A DNA stretch of 64,000 nt, from assembly GCA_031216915.1 (NCBI GenBank), contig CM062289.1, forward strand, positions 25,873,533 through 25,937,532, given 5' to 3'. Below are positions 21,613 to 33,604 of this stretch, in pieces. The DNA is from Pictodentalium vernedei (Eukaryota > Mollusca > Scaphopoda > Dentaliida > Dentaliidae). Every line of letters starts with the position of its first letter. Position 1 is the stretch's first letter. Made by a program: the position numbers and the translations under genes. Below the pieces are notes generated by a model, which was not told the origin of the DNA, searched no databases, and worked only from the letters and a program-made list of their open reading frames with translations.

Positions 21613-23201
21613 CACCTGGAACTTTGAACACCCCCTGAAATGTTTCATGACAGCGAAGTTGCTGTTACTGGTTATTATGTTTTAATGATTGCTATATCTT
21701 TCAGTACATTTCATCTATTGAAACATGATGTTTCTGGTTGATAGCGTACCCCAAACACCCCCTCGTCCACTTGAAGCAAGCTTACCACGAATGTCACGAA
21801 AACACTATCATCCACATGAAATATCTGGATAAAAAACAAATTGTCACTTCGTTTATCAATAAATGTTCACATAGCAAGGAGGAGACTATCAGAGGCACTG
21901 AGATGGCAAATCGTCGGCATGCATGCGACAGGCATGTCATCCAAAGCTATTGGAAGGCAACTCGGCTATAGTCATTCTGTCATCAGCAGACTTGTCCGAA
22001 AACATCAACAAACCAACGATGTTAATGACCGACCAAGGCCTGGACAACCCCCAAAAGACCTCTCTTCGCGAAGATCGGAGTCTGGCACGCCTCGTTAGGC
22101 GTGAACCCTTTGCTTCAAGTGGGGTTTTGAAACGCCTTTGGCTCCTCAACAGGCGTTTGTGCAACAGAACTGTCCGAAACCGTCTCATAGTACTGGGTAT
22201 GAGGTCCAAAAGGGTCATCAAGCCTCCAGCTCTGTCCGATCATCATCAGAGACGACGTTTGGGGTGGGTGGTATATGGCACGACAACATTGGAATCTCAG
22301 GACTTGGAGGAGAGTCCATTGGTCAGACGAGAGTAGGTTCCTGCTTCACGTCACAGATGGTCGCAGAAGAGTGTGGAAGCATAGAAATAATGTTTACATG
22401 TCCAGGAACATCCTTCCTTATCGTTGTGGATCAGTAATGATCTGGGGATGTCTCTCTCATGATTGTAAACTTGATATGGTGACTTTACGTGCGAATCTCA
22501 ATGGTCATCAGTACAGTCGGGACATTCTCAATCTGGTTACCGTGCCTCATTTTGACAGCCACCCGTTGGCTACTCGCCCTGTATTCATGGCGACAATGCA
22601 AGGCCACATCGTTCTGTGAGAGCATTCCTTCAGAACAACGATATATACAACACCACCTTGGCCTGCAATGAGCCCCGATTTGAATACCTTATAACACATT
22701 TGGGACTTTCTTGGACGTCGAGTGCAAGCAAGGGATTCGCCTGTACAGAATTTGGCCTCTTCGGAAGCTGCATTGATTGAGAAGTGGCAGCAATTGCCTC
22801 TGAACCGTATCAGAAGGCTCACTGGTAGCATTAGGAGGAGGGTTCAGGCTGTCATCCGGGCACGTGGTGGATACACTCGCTACTGCCGTCAGACACTGCT
22901 ATCGTGTCCAGGAGATCATAAGTTACAATTTTGTCAGTTATTTCCGGCATTGTTTCATCATGGACCGTTCCAGCAATTGTCGGGAGAACATTTTTCCATC
23001 AAACTCATTAGTGACAGATATGTGTAATTAGCGTTTTTAAAATACTGCATATTTTCACCATTGTGTTGTCTTTCATTTCAATAGACATTCTTTCCGCAAA
23101 CAATCACTTTTGGCCATCTGAAAGATAGCATGGAAGTAATGACAGTTTCTATTAACACCACTGCGAAAAAAAACAGGGGGTGTTTAATTAAGTTCCAGGT
23201 G
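21613..23201 (+). mobile_element. Tc1-like transposon, inactive
   Basis: The inverted ends CACCTGGAACTTTGAACAC and GTTCCAGGTG (CAGGGGGTGTTTAATTAAG inside) are flanked by TA at 21611-21612 and 23202-23203. The length of about 1.6 kb is normal for Tc1. It is the only autonomous-type DNA transposon in the window. The TA-flanked MITEs here (B, D, I, L) do not share its terminal sequence, so it is not their obvious source. Confidence 0.9.
21841..23027 (+). pseudogene. Tc1/mariner-family transposase, frameshifted
   Basis: The N-terminal part (21841-22098) carries a helix-turn-helix DNA-binding region (ALRWQIVGMHATGMSSKAI.. and HSVISRLVRKH). A second block (about 22068-22270, next frame) contains TVRNRLIVLGM. 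The third block, in another frame, has WSDESRF with the first catalytic Asp codon at 22326-22328 and VMIWGC. The second catalytic Asp (GDNARPHR, codon 22592-22594) is again out of frame, and the SPDLNTL motif follows in yet another. A small deletion just after it (about 22690) removes the position of the third catalytic residue. At least four frame changes make the gene dead. It would have cut and pasted the element at TA sites. Confidence 0.88.
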
Positions 23202-23311
23202 TATATTATGTAGGAAATGTTGATAAATGAAAATTAAAACTCACCTAAAATTGTGTTTTTAATTCCCATCAAAACCTCCCCAGTACAGGATTAATATATG
23301 TGTCAATGTTC

Positions 23312-24184
23312 CCCGATTCAGATTCTTTATTCACGGTACACGTACATGTAAAATGGTTGCAAATAAACATATTGCACAAATGTAATGAGAAGTATACCGT
23401 GGGAAGTGGCATAGCCAGAATGGCTGTCTACCTGCAACCCCCTGGAAGAAGATTGGGTGATTGCAAACAGACTGTGACTGAAAGAATGAACTGAGAGCCA
23501 ATTTTGTGACACATGATGGAGAATGGCGATCGAATCTTTACTTTTCTGAGATTAGAGTATTAGTGTTTCATTTTCGCCAGCGGAAAGACGGTGATTCAAG
23601 GTAGGCAAGAAGCAACCTGCCTATAGGACTCCCTCCACTACTTATCATAACACCCGAGGGCGGCAACAAGTCCCATCGTGAAGTTCGTATCGTTTAGACT
23701 GCGACAAAGAGGTTGGTCATGATGTTTGGGCGTGATGTCTACGTTAGCTGCATCATCATCGTAGGATGACGAATGTTATTGATTTATTTGTGTAGACTTT
23801 TATTTGCAAGTTCTTGTATCCATATAGTATTTTACATAGCACCACTGTAAGGAGGAAGCGCGACAGGTTGCACAAGACGAGGATTCCAGATTTAGACGCG
23901 GACCACGATTTTGACAATTTACGAAGTTTACGAAGTGCAATCAGGGCAGTAGGGATTGTTGCAGCTGACATAACTGGAATATGAGGAAATGAATGTGGAA
24001 GTTAACTTGTTCTTAAGCATGCTTCTGTCGCTAATATTACGAGTTGTGTCGTCCAGAGCATTCCATAGTTTCGGGAAGGAGTATAAAGGAAATTTATCCA
24101 GAGTTTGGGTCCGTGTTTTTTCTATGTATAGGAGGCCCGACTGTCTAGTTCTCCTACCAGATGGATTGTCAGTAATTTTAAATA
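23312..24184 (-). mobile_element. Second LINE 3' end, decayed
   Basis: On the minus strand the frame ending at 23928 reads TRTQTLDKFP..SFPKLWNAL and closes with CNNPYCPDC before the stop, the same C-terminus as the copy at 9367-10287. The 3' UTR (23312-23927) shares the TAGCCAGAATGGCTG block. The upstream side is cut by a hAT-like fragment. No RT catalytic motif remains. Confidence 0.65.
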
Positions 24185-24185
24185 T

Positions 24186-24471
24186 ACCACCGGCCTGAGG
24201 TGGAAGTAGGTATGACCCTCCCATCGTGGAGCTTTGGGGGCCCCCGAACCCCCACCAATGGGAGGGCTATACCCACCCCACCTCAGGCCTACGGTATACC
24301 CCTCCCATTGGTGTGAGTTTGGGTGGGGTGGGGGCTCCCCCGAGAAAATTTTGATACCCTGGGAATGAATCTGGGTCCCTCTGGTGCTTTAATTTTCCCA
24401 TTTTGAAGTGGGCCACTGTAATTTTTAGGGGACATGGCCCCTCTAGCCGCCCCCTCCTGGCTACGCCACTG
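24186..24471 (-). mobile_element. hAT-type fragment, one terminus
   Basis: Read on the minus strand from 24471 it starts CAGTGGCGTAGCCAGG and continues with GGGGGCGGCTAGAGGGGCC, a common hAT terminal style. Internal DNA has repeated CCTCCCATTGGTG and CACCTCAGGC blocks. The other terminus was not found. Confidence 0.6.
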
Positions 24472-25014
24472 ATGGGTCTGGTGAAAAAAGGGATACATTT
24501 CTGTATAACTACATGGATGAGTGTCATGGCGCCCATTTTATGAGTGAACTGTTATGACCGCATGCCTTACTAAGCTATCCTAGGCCACATGCTTTGGTCA
24601 GTCAGCTTGCTACCACAGTATTATTCCTTGTCGACAAAGACCTGTGATTAAAGGGTTAGGAATTATTGAACTACTCCTACTTTTGTAAGATCAATTCATA
24701 ATCTCTAAAGCTGGACGTGAAGGTATGGCGGTTGTGACAACGTGTTTCTAGTACACGTGCTTGTTCACATCCAGCTTCAGACAGATAACACGGTGATAAG
24801 CGCGATAGGAATAGCAGAAGATACACGTTTTATTTAACTCATTGTACCCCAAACCTAACAATTCGCAGTCTCGAGTGTGTACGAATCTCATTCACGTCTG
24901 CCCGAGATTTGAGAAATCCTAAAACATTTAAACTGAGTTTCGTGTATGATCGGTTAATAAGTTGGAAAGTTTGACAGTAACTTGCCGCACCATGCGGCTC
25001 CCTCTGGGCACTTG
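24472..25014. other. Unannotated spacer
   Basis: It contains a weak inverted repeat (AAGCTGGACGTGA...TCACATCCAGCTT) near 24708-24776. No gene seen. Confidence 0.4.
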
Positions 25015-25328
25015 CAGTTAAAACTAGAAGTCCTGTCATGAAATGCGCACAAATAGCTCGTCGATCTGCACGTTAATCTGCGCGTTATGACCATAGTAAG
25101 GCTATCAAATTCTGTGCATATGGCCTGTGCACAAACAATGTTTCAGCCAATGGACCTCCGGGTAATCCGGAGGTCCATTGGCAGAAACATTGCCTGTGTT
25201 TGCTATGAGTAACCGGGAGAACCTGCCGTGCTTTGGATGCCATTCGATATGGCAATTGCGCGCAATTCCTACGCGCAATTAAGCCTAGATAAGCGCACTG
25301 TTCGTGATAGGACTTGTAGTTTTAACTG
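25015..25328 (-). mobile_element. Foldback MITE, family B copy 5
   Basis: Standard ends and central CCAATGGACCTCCGGGT palindrome (one arm reads GGTAATCCGG). The right TA is at 25329-25330 and the left flank reads TG. Confidence 0.82.
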
Positions 25329-25387
25329 TAGGGAACATAAATTAGGTTTCTTCCACTCATACAACTTTGCGATGTGAAATGTGCCTG

Positions 25388-25392
25388 TTTGT

Positions 25393-25423
<31 letters not shown>

Positions 25424-25432
25424 GGGGGGCTT
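25388..25432 (+). repeat. (TG)n followed by a poly-G tract
   Basis: About nine GT repeats pass directly into a run of about 22 G. Confidence 0.8.
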
Positions 25433-25494
25433 GCTACAATACCTAGATGATAAGAACTATTAGGTCGTCCTGGCGCAATGGTATGGGCTTTATT

Positions 25495-26076
25495 AAAGTG
25501 ACATTACATGCTGTATCAAAGCCGAAAAATAACGAACGTACAATACCATATAAAGCTAGGCGCACATTGATGCGGTTACTACAACGCATTTTTTCGGATC
25601 CGATCGGCGGATGGACTTGCCGTCTGAAACCACCCGCACATGCATGAGATTTGGTTGCGTTGTGGCCATGCGAAAGCTGTCCGAAAGTAATGAGTTTCAG
25701 CCTTTTATAACACCGTGGATAGCGAGGAGGAAGGTTGTGATTTTTTGATATTGGCCGTTTGTATTACCACAGAAAGGCCATGAAAAAGTGACATTACATG
25801 CTGTATTAAAACCGAAACATAACGAACGTACGATACCATATAAAGCTAGGCGCACATTGATGTTGTCGCTACAACGCATTTTTTCGGATCCGATCGGCGG
25901 ATGGACTTGCCGTCTGAAACCACCCGCACATGCATGCGATTTGGTTGCGTTGTGGCCATACGAAAGCTGTCCGAAAGTAGTGCGTTTCAGCCTTCTATTA
26001 CACCATGGATTGCGAGGAGGAAGGTTGTGGTTTTTTGATATTGGCCGTTTGTATTACCACAGAAAGGTCATGAAAA
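25495..26076 (+). repeat. Two tandem units of 290 bp
   Basis: Unit one starts AAAGTGACATTACATGCTG at 25495 and unit two at 25785; they are nearly identical by eye. Each contains AGCTAGGCGCACATTGATG and GGATCCGATCGGCGGATGG. Confidence 0.9.
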
Positions 26077-26510
26077 TAGAAATAATAGAAGAATGAGGGT
26101 CCATAAGATTAACCTCTTACGGAAAGAAAAGGGTGTGTTTACTGTTCAGTTCACTCATGCCCGAACTGTACAACGATGAAGAGAAATGCTGTCGTGGTAG
26201 TCCATATGCTGGCTGTTATACAAATAAAGACTAACCCACACAAATCTTCAACCTCTTGGGATTTTATTGTAATAGCACGAGGCATTGTGATCTCTAAAAC
26301 TGGAGTGGTATTCACAGAATGATTTTAAAAAGAAGGAATTTCCCCTGCGGTAGGATTCGGAAAGACGAATTTTACCGGAGAGAAAATACTAACATTTTCT
26401 CGACGATTCGATTCGTAGCGATGATTGAGATTCGTACCGCAACCACACCCATGTGCAGGTGTCAGTGCATTAGATTCGTCGACACAACCGCATCAACGTG
26501 CGCCTAGCTT
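25549..26510. mobile_element. Possible PIF/Harbinger-like element
   Basis: AGCTAGGCGCACATTGATGC near 25550 (and again in the second tandem unit near 25840) faces GCATCAACGTGCGCCTAGCT ending at 26509. TAA on both outer sides would fit the 3-bp target duplication of that superfamily. No transposase is visible. Confidence 0.4.
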
Positions 26511-28625
26511 AACCATTTGAACCCTCATTTCCTGGAATGATATCGCCTTTATGTACAAATACAATGAGATGGGTCAGTCCAATATCAATATACAGGAAGG
26601 TGTGAGAACACCTCTATCCACGTGGGAGGGGTGAAATGGGGTTGTTTAGCCTCGTCATTAAAATTATTGGGGGACGAGCCAACAAGGAGGGTCGGAATCC
26701 GGCCATAGGCCAAACTCGGCTCGTAGAGCTGAGTTGGGACCGCACTATGATTTTCTTCCCTGCCGAGTGAACTCGAAATGTAGGTTCGTTCTTCGTTAGG
26801 TGTGATTTCTAATCACTTCAGGCTGCGGAAAGGAAACAATGATTAAAGTAACAACGATTCTTTTATTTGCATTTAAAATAAACTCATTCCATATTCAAAT
26901 CATTTAACAATTTTATCAACACAAATCAAAGACTTATCACAGGGGTTAAATAGTTTTTCATCAATTCAGTCTATCTATAATCCTGTACTAGCGCTATAGT
27001 ACATTCTCAAAATGTCACTGTCGCGGGCTCGCAACAGGAGCTTAACCACCAAGTCTTAATCTTTTGCTCGTCGTCTGCAGCTCTGACTGCCGGGGGATCC
27101 CGACTAGCAATGTACCTTGTGGCAACATAGATTCAGTTTATCCACTCTGTCGGCTAGTTTAGCAAATCTACGTCACATACCTTATACATGTGTCCTTTGA
27201 TAGAACTCTCCCTGAATGTTCCTGTCCTTTGAAATACACACAGTTCATGCGGAACTCACATCTTCAATATGCGCTTCGAGCTTGAGCGAATTGTCACTGT
27301 CGACCCTGAGTCGATATTAACAGCACTCTGATACTAAAACAGGCTGCTACGCGATTAACCGCTGCGTTCCTATGGGTTAATACCACAATACAACACCCTA
27401 CACTTTGAGACAGGTGTGAGTCGATCCTCGCTAATGACATCTAAACTTAGCCGTTACATGGGTTCGTAATCTACTCTCTAAATTCGGGCTTGTAGCTTTC
27501 CAACGTCCACCTAATCTGATAATAGCGGCGAACAACGGAGCTTCGTGGACTGCCCAGCAATTCCACTCGTACGAGACCCAATATGGTGTCTCCTATTCGA
27601 CCGAACCCAAGTCTCACCTCTAAACGGTCGGAACCCAAGTCTCCATGAAATAGCTTGTTCCCCACACTTTATATAGATGGTCAGATAGCAATATGTCAAG
27701 ATGCCTGAACATGGCACACGGCATTTCTGAAGATAAAATCACCTCGCGCCAATGCATATGCTATCAAGCGTATCCCGAGAAATAATATACTTGATAGCCG
27801 CGATGATTGGATTTCATTTATAAGTGCCAGTCGATAATAACAGGAAGACATCTTATTCTGACTAGTAATGTGCCAAAGAAGTTTCGCACTGTGAATCGCC
27901 TAAGGCTAATTATTTAATTAAAACACAGGGAGAAGAAATGTATACATATATTTGAACTTGAAGGTAGGGGGAAGGGGCCTCCTCCCTTTTTGACTGGCTT
28001 TGCCCTGGCAGAAGGATAAAATAATAACTGCAGTATGCAGCACCGCCAGACTGCCCTTATTATTTTATCATCAATGGCCCGTGTATAGACCTCTTATAAT
28101 AAGACAAAACTGGGACGAAATTATGCCTTGCACCGAAAAATCGGTCTTACGAGTTGAAAAGGTGAAGTCAGATGTAAATATCATTCACATAAACAAGGGA
28201 TGTGTCCATCGCTTTAGCTTTGACAACCATGACCGATTTTGTAATGAGTATTCTCTCTCACTGAATATATAAATTTGACGCAGAAGAAAGTCGTGCCTTT
28301 GTGAACAAATTAGGTCCATTTCGATTAAGATTAGTATTATAATCGTGGAGGAATATTCGTATTTACCTCTCTGAGTAATTTAAGGTCTCTATTTTGAACT
28401 CTGATCTGTTCGCATATTAAATATTGAGCTTATACTGCCTCGATGTGAATGCAGAAGACAAACACCGAGGTCACGTTTCTGCAAGGTATTTTCACAATCA
28501 AATCATGCGGCCTTGGTAATGTAATGCATTCGCACCATTTTCGGTTCTGGGAACTGGAAAAGGTGTGAATTAATTACATTATGATACATGGATACTCAAG
28601 GTCCAAGTGATTGGTTTTTATAGTA
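26511..28625. other. Long unannotated stretch
   Basis: No repeat or protein family was recognised over about 2.1 kb. Overlapping minus-strand frames at 27471-27717 and a plus frame at 28000-28272 lack motifs. An AATAAA-type signal on the minus strand near 26850-26870 made me consider an LTR, without support. Confidence 0.35.
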
Positions 28626-28771
28626 CAGTCGCTGTGGACTGGTCGTAATCCACGCGTGGGCAGTGATGTCCACGCACGCGTTTACCACGTTATATAAATC
28701 ATCAACAGCAAAATTTTAATTAATGAAGCACCGGGTTGTACCCGGTGCTTCATTAATTAAATTTTTGATGC
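28626..28771 (+). mobile_element. Family D copy 2, 3'-truncated
   Basis: It starts TA-CAGTCGCTGTGGACTGG, includes the complete central palindrome (GAAGCACCGGGTTGTACCCG...) and stops a few bases after it at TTTTTGATG. Confidence 0.8.
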
Positions 28772-29453
28772 AGCGGTATCAACAAAGGCTGGTGATCAAT
28801 GACAAATTTATGTGACTGTTGCGGCTATGAGCGCGTGTGGATCACATGGACTCGACAACCAATTGGGAACAGTTTTCTGAAGATTATCTGTTTAGTTGCT
28901 TATTGAAACTCATTTCAATTGGGAAATACAGGTTGAACGTCACAGTCTAATCCGGATTTGTATGTCTCTGAGCTGGTTCGGACTACCGAAAATCAGAAAA
29001 AATGAGGAATCATGAAGTGGGTCATACCACATAAAACTGTTGAAACATCCACCACATCTTCTCACCACTAACCACACCCACGCCACTCTCTCACATCACA
29101 TCACACTTTTACATAACACTCGTCAGTCTAGAGTACATATCCTTAACTAACTCAGTAATGTTAAATCTGAACGAAATAATTTATTCGTATTATATTATTA
29201 ATTACGCCCGTAATGATTACGTACTATACAACATGCTCCCGCCGACATGTAAACAACAAGGTTGCCAGATCGTGAGATGCCGATTTCACCAGAGTCACCA
29301 GACAGCTTGCAAGCATGCAGTGGGGGGCCCTCGAAAATGCTGGACCTGTAGCATATGCTGCTTGTGGTACTAGGTTAATCCGGCACAGTGCTAGAACAAA
29401 ATATCGTGAGCATTACACCACTAAACTTTATAACTTTTGTGGGGACGTAAGAA
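28772..29453. other. Unannotated spacer
   Basis: No feature recognised. Confidence 0.45.
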
Positions 29454-30010
29454 AAATAGAGAATATCTAGTATTTTTGAGTGGATACCGAAAATTATCTC
29501 ACTTGTGACCGAGATAAATGGTTATTCTCGCTCGCGCTATCACTCAAAAACACAAGATTTTCTTTTTATTATAAGCTTTTTATAAGAATTTGATAATTCC
29601 ACTCGTTTCAACCTTGAATTGATGCACGAATGTAAACAGCGCATTGAATCATTGAAACGCGGAAGTGATTTGATTGATACTCGGAACAGATAGCGTCTTG
29701 CAATCTGATTCAGCTGGCGGGTTTCTAATCCAAACATGGCCTGAAAGTCCGTAATATTAGTTTTTGGTTTGGTACGTCCTTTGAAAGGACGTACCAAACC
29801 AAAAAGTAATATTACGGACTTTTAGGCCATGTTTGGACTGGCGGGTTTCATGCATCATTTCAAGGTGAATACGTGTTGAATTGTTGCTGGAAATGATCGG
29901 TTTCCACTCAAAAACACTAGATTTACTTTTCATTATTTCCAGTGATAATTTGACTCGTATTTACCTTGAAATGATGCTTTAGAAGCCGCCGTTTTGATTG
30001 ATACCGTGAA
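29454..30010. repeat. Nested foldback with direct and inverted repeats
   Basis: The core at 29731-29836 is a strong hairpin (AAACATGGCCTGAAAGTCCG...CGGACTTTTAGGCCATG) closing on GGTACGTCCTTTGAAAGGACGTACC. It is flanked by direct repeats of CACTCAAAAACAC.AGATTT (29541 and 29908) and GATTGATAC. The left copy also faces an inverse TATTTTTGAGTGG near 29470. Confidence 0.65.
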
Positions 30011-30101
30011 AGTGAAAATTTCTATGTCTTTACAGTGGGGGATACGATTTCTATCTTTCCACCATTTCTTCGATAATCTATCGTTTAGCGTATAATAAAA
30101 A

Positions 30102-30232
30102 GTTGTACCCGGTGCTTCATTAATTAAATTTTTGATGATAATTCCTATAATTAATATTCGGAGTTTAATATTACTGCGTCCGTGGAAGTTTGCCCACCCG
30201 TGGAAAGTGACCTGTCCAAAGCGGTTGTATTG
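30102..30232 (+). mobile_element. Family D copy 3, right half only
   Basis: It begins at the palindrome centre (GTTGTACCCGGTGCTTCAT) and runs to a decayed right end (CCAAAGCGGTTGTATTG). The left half is absent. Confidence 0.75.
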
Positions 30233-30260
30233 AAGAAAAAGACTGTAGCAAGGGTAACTA

Positions 30261-30711
30261 CACACTAACAACTAAAGTGTTAAAACTGACACTTTCAAGG
30301 TGTTAAACCCATTCTAACTCTTAGGGTTTGATTTTAACACTCAAAGTGCATTGCTTTAAGCACTTAGATATTACAATCGTCAGACATCTGAAACTTGAAT
30401 GGATGGCACTTCCCATGTGTCTAGCATTGGTGGTTATTCCAGAATCGTCCATAATTTGATTTGCGCTTGGTGGGTACATAATTAAAAGGACACAACGCAG
30501 ATGACGCGGATCAGGCTCGAGAGTTTAAGTGTCGCGACATTACACTTGTCAAGTGGTATTATTGTAACACCTGTCAAGTTCTGAGGATATCTACACTGAC
30601 ACCTGTCAAGTTCTGGGATATCTACACTTGAACAAAGTGCTAGTTCAGCACTTAGTAAGTGTTAAATACAGCTCTTCGATTGTAGTTTTTAACACTTTAG
30701 TTTTTAGCTTG
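30261..30711. mobile_element. TA-flanked MITE, family I copy 1
   Basis: The ends CACACTAACAACTAAAGTG and CACTTTAGTTTTTAGCTTG are flanked by TA at 30259-30260 and 30712-30713. The interior is dense in AAGTG/CACTT and GTGTTAAA motifs and has a local duplication of GATATCTACAC with CACCTGTCAAGTTCTG. Confidence 0.82.
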
Positions 30712-30713
30712 TA

Positions 30714-31315
30714 CAATGTCATGACCCGAAAAGTCAAGTTTCCCTCGTTACTTTAACATTGACTTCTCCCACCAGTAATTTAGACAGCTCAAAAAAATGT
30801 TGATTTTGTCCTTACTGTAAAGCAAGATCTCGCTCATGTCTGTTAAAAGAATAACATCGGTTTTACCGATGAAATTTGAATATGCTTCCACACGCAGTTT
30901 TAAAAAAAGTTTTCCTGTACTTAGCCGCGTTTAACAACTATATACATCTGGCCATGTCCGTACGTTGGTTATCGGATCGATGTGTTGGGGTGGGTATGAC
31001 GCAGCGCAATAGAAATTCTAATCAACATATCGTATTATGGCATTGCATTATGTGAATAAATATCAAAAGAATTTCGTGTATTTGTATTGGTCGATTCGTT
31101 AATGTGTTGGATTCTGTCTGTAGTCGGGGAAATTTTGTTGATAAAAGCGTTTCCCTGACATTAGTTGTCGATGCACTTTGCATTCCTTTTATAAGGTTGC
31201 AGGCGTTGCTTCATGCCAGTATGAATGATGGTATCATGTGTGTGTTTATGGTAGCATGAGGTGCAGGTCGTACTGTGGACCAGGGTGGCAAGGCCAAGGG
31301 GGCACCACGGCTCAA
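30714..31315. other. Unannotated spacer
   Basis: No feature recognised. Confidence 0.45.
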
Positions 31316-31840
31316 CAATTGGTTTCCGGATGATAACTTGATAATGGTTCGACCCACGTTCACGAAACTTCATAGGTAGGTCGACATCAGTGAGAGGAAG
31401 AATCCTATTTATTTTGGACTTGCTAGTTTAAAGATCAAGGTCACAGTGACCTTCAACATAGTAAATCGTAAACAATTGGTTTCCGGATGATAACTTGATA
31501 ATGGTTTGATCCACATTGATGAAACTTCATAGGTAGGTTGGCCTAGGCGCGTGGAAGATCCCTATTTATTTTGGACTCGCTAGGTCAAAGGTCAAGCTCA
31601 CAGTGACCTTGAACAAAATAAATCGTAAACAATTGGTTTCCAGATGATAAATTTGACAGTGGTTCCACCCACGTTCATGACACTTCATAGGTAGGTTGGC
31701 ATTGGTTCAAGAAAGAGCCCTATTTATTTTGGAATTACCAGGTCAAAGGTCAAGGTCACAGTGGCCCTTCAACACATAGTAAATTGTAAACAACTGGTTT
31801 CCGGACGATAAGATGATAATGATTAAACCCACTTTTGTGC
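31316..31840 (+). repeat. Tandem repeat, about 158-bp unit, 3.3 copies
   Basis: TTGGTTTCCGGATGATAAC starts units at about 31316, 31474, 31632 and 31794. Each unit includes GAAACTTCATAGGTAGGT and AGGTCAAAGGTCAAGGTCAC. Similar AAGGTCACAGTGACC repeats are widespread in marine invertebrate genomes. Confidence 0.88.
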
Positions 31841-31921
31841 TGTCACAACTCGACATTGGATCGGTGATCCTATCGGCATTCTTTTTGCATGAATCAAGTA
31901 CTCTGTTTCGTAAATCGCCAA

Positions 31922-32006
31922 ATGGAATCCCATCGCTTGCATATGCACCCCCCCCCCCCACCTTACGGGGTGGGGAGGTGGTGCATATGCAAGCGATGAG
32001 ATTCCA
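31922..32006. repeat. Inverted repeat with poly-C tip
   Basis: GGAATCCCATCGCTTGCATA and TATGCAAGCGATGAGATTCC enclose CACCCCCCCCCCCACC...GGTGGGGAGGTGGTG. Confidence 0.85.
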
Positions 32007-32175
32007 GTTGTGAATACTCGAGTTCCGTAATAATTTCCATTCGATACACTTGCATTTGTAACGAAGTCTTGCATATCAATTCGCTGTATTTAGTCATCAT
32101 GTACTTTCTTAGAAGACACTTGGACTTAGTTCACACACATATTCGGTCATAGAAATCGATGTGGTGTACGATTTG

Positions 32176-32203
32176 AGTGTGTGTGTGGGGGGGGGGGGGG
32201 GGG
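32176..32203 (+). repeat. (TG)n poly-G tract
   Basis: GTGTGTGTG followed by about 17 G. The surrounding 32007-32414 shows nothing else except a G-rich run at 32390-32402. Confidence 0.75.
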
Positions 32204-32414
32204 ACCAATTTGGAGTACAGTACACGTTAATTAAAGTTGCTTCACGACTACGACATGTATATGTTATTTAACGACAATAAATATCCGATCGTAATTTACT
32301 GATATCCAAACTATATTATCAATGTATGTCCTCGACGAAAGCATGTATTGGTGATGTCGTCATAATCAGGACATGTGCCACCACAGTGGGGGAGGGGGGG
32401 GGGTAAAATCAGGT

Positions 32415-32652
32415 TTAACCCGTTACCTAACGAATCGGTCGCAGCTCCCACGTAATATGCAAATTCATCAGTTGAAAAAAATCAAAAAGTTCAACGAAAC
32501 CTTATCAAATGACCCTTCATTGGAAAGAGCTAATCGAGCTCGTTCCAATCAGGAGGTCATATGAAATGATGTTGTTTAATTTTATTGAAAAAATTTGAAA
32601 AATAAATTAAAATAATGTATTTTGATATCGTCATCGTCGGGTAAAGGGTTAA
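32415..32652. mobile_element. TTAA-flanked MITE, family A copy 5
   Basis: TTAA at 32415-32418 and 32649-32652. The centre reads CATTGGAAAGAGCTAATCGAGCTCGTTCCAATC.., an imperfect hairpin. Confidence 0.82.
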
Positions 32653-32781
32653 CCACTGACACCACCACCCCCACCCCCACTCGACGCCACCATCACCAAT
32701 CGGTGATCTTCAGCAGGCCTACTTGGCTACCATGGAGTTTTCCATAGAGTATTGAAAATCTATGATCTTGAACAAAAAAAA

Positions 32782-33004
32782 GATCCCCGCGGGAACCCCG
32801 GGAAGTGAAGTAGTGCCTGTTTACTGCGGCAAACAGGCTCTGTTTTACTAGTAAAATATGACCCAGTCACCAATGCTTGGGAGGTGCAAACCCTCTCTAA
32901 AATGGGCAACATGGCTTATTAACTCTCACCCCTGGTCTTGAGTTGATACTCATGTTGTGGTCATGATTAGCCATTGTGCCAAAATATGTGACCTTAAACA
33001 CCAA

Positions 33005-33051
<47 letters not shown>

Positions 33052-33056
33052 ATATG
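32782..33056 (+). mobile_element. Family H SINE-like element, copy 3
   Basis: It starts CCCCGCGGGAACCCCGGGAAG, continues CTCTGTTTTACTAGTAAAAT, GATTAGCCATTGTGCC and GACCTTAAACACCAATAAA, and ends in about 13 AAAT repeats. The possible target duplication (TGAACAAAAA versus TGAACCAAAA) is imperfect. Confidence 0.75.
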
Positions 33057-33604
33057 AACCAAAAGGAAGCTAATTTCAATGGCATATAGAAATGAACGAA
33101 TATGAACGATTCGTGAGGTAAATGGGTTATAAATCTGAAACTCTTCATCCCACAGGAGGTCACGTATTTGTTCGATAAGATCGAAACAATGTTACATTAC
33201 AATCCGTTTCATAAATATGTAAGCAAGTCATATCCGACATTCTGGCAGCGAAAGCCTCTTCATCCGTTACAGATGTAAACAATTCGGTGTATTTATCCGC
33301 GTTTCTGAACTAATGTCACGATTACACCTTAACGAAGGTCTTATTTATTGGCGTTTTGTATGTTTAGTGATAATCGGTTGAAAGTATATGTTACGATGTA
33401 AGCTGTTCTATTTATTTTGTTTAATTTTTTAACACTTCCTCAAAAAGCGGACATATGTAAATAATATAGACATGAGAAACATCGAACATCTTTTTGAAGA
33501 GATGCGGTCTGTCACATAACCGTATACTAGCCAATTCAGAACGTGGTGTCTGTTTAGAATCTCGCAACATCCAAACTTGCATACATACATGATGTGAAGG
33601 TCTA
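33057..33604. other. Unannotated spacer
   Basis: No feature recognised. Confidence 0.45.

Noticed and set aside
26600..27950. LTR retrotransposon
   Set aside because: A polyadenylation-like signal and unexplained sequence suggested it, but I found no paired LTRs, primer-binding site or gag-pol motif.
33003..33053. Independent AAAT microsatellite
   Set aside because: It is the tail of the family H element, as at 49640-49698.
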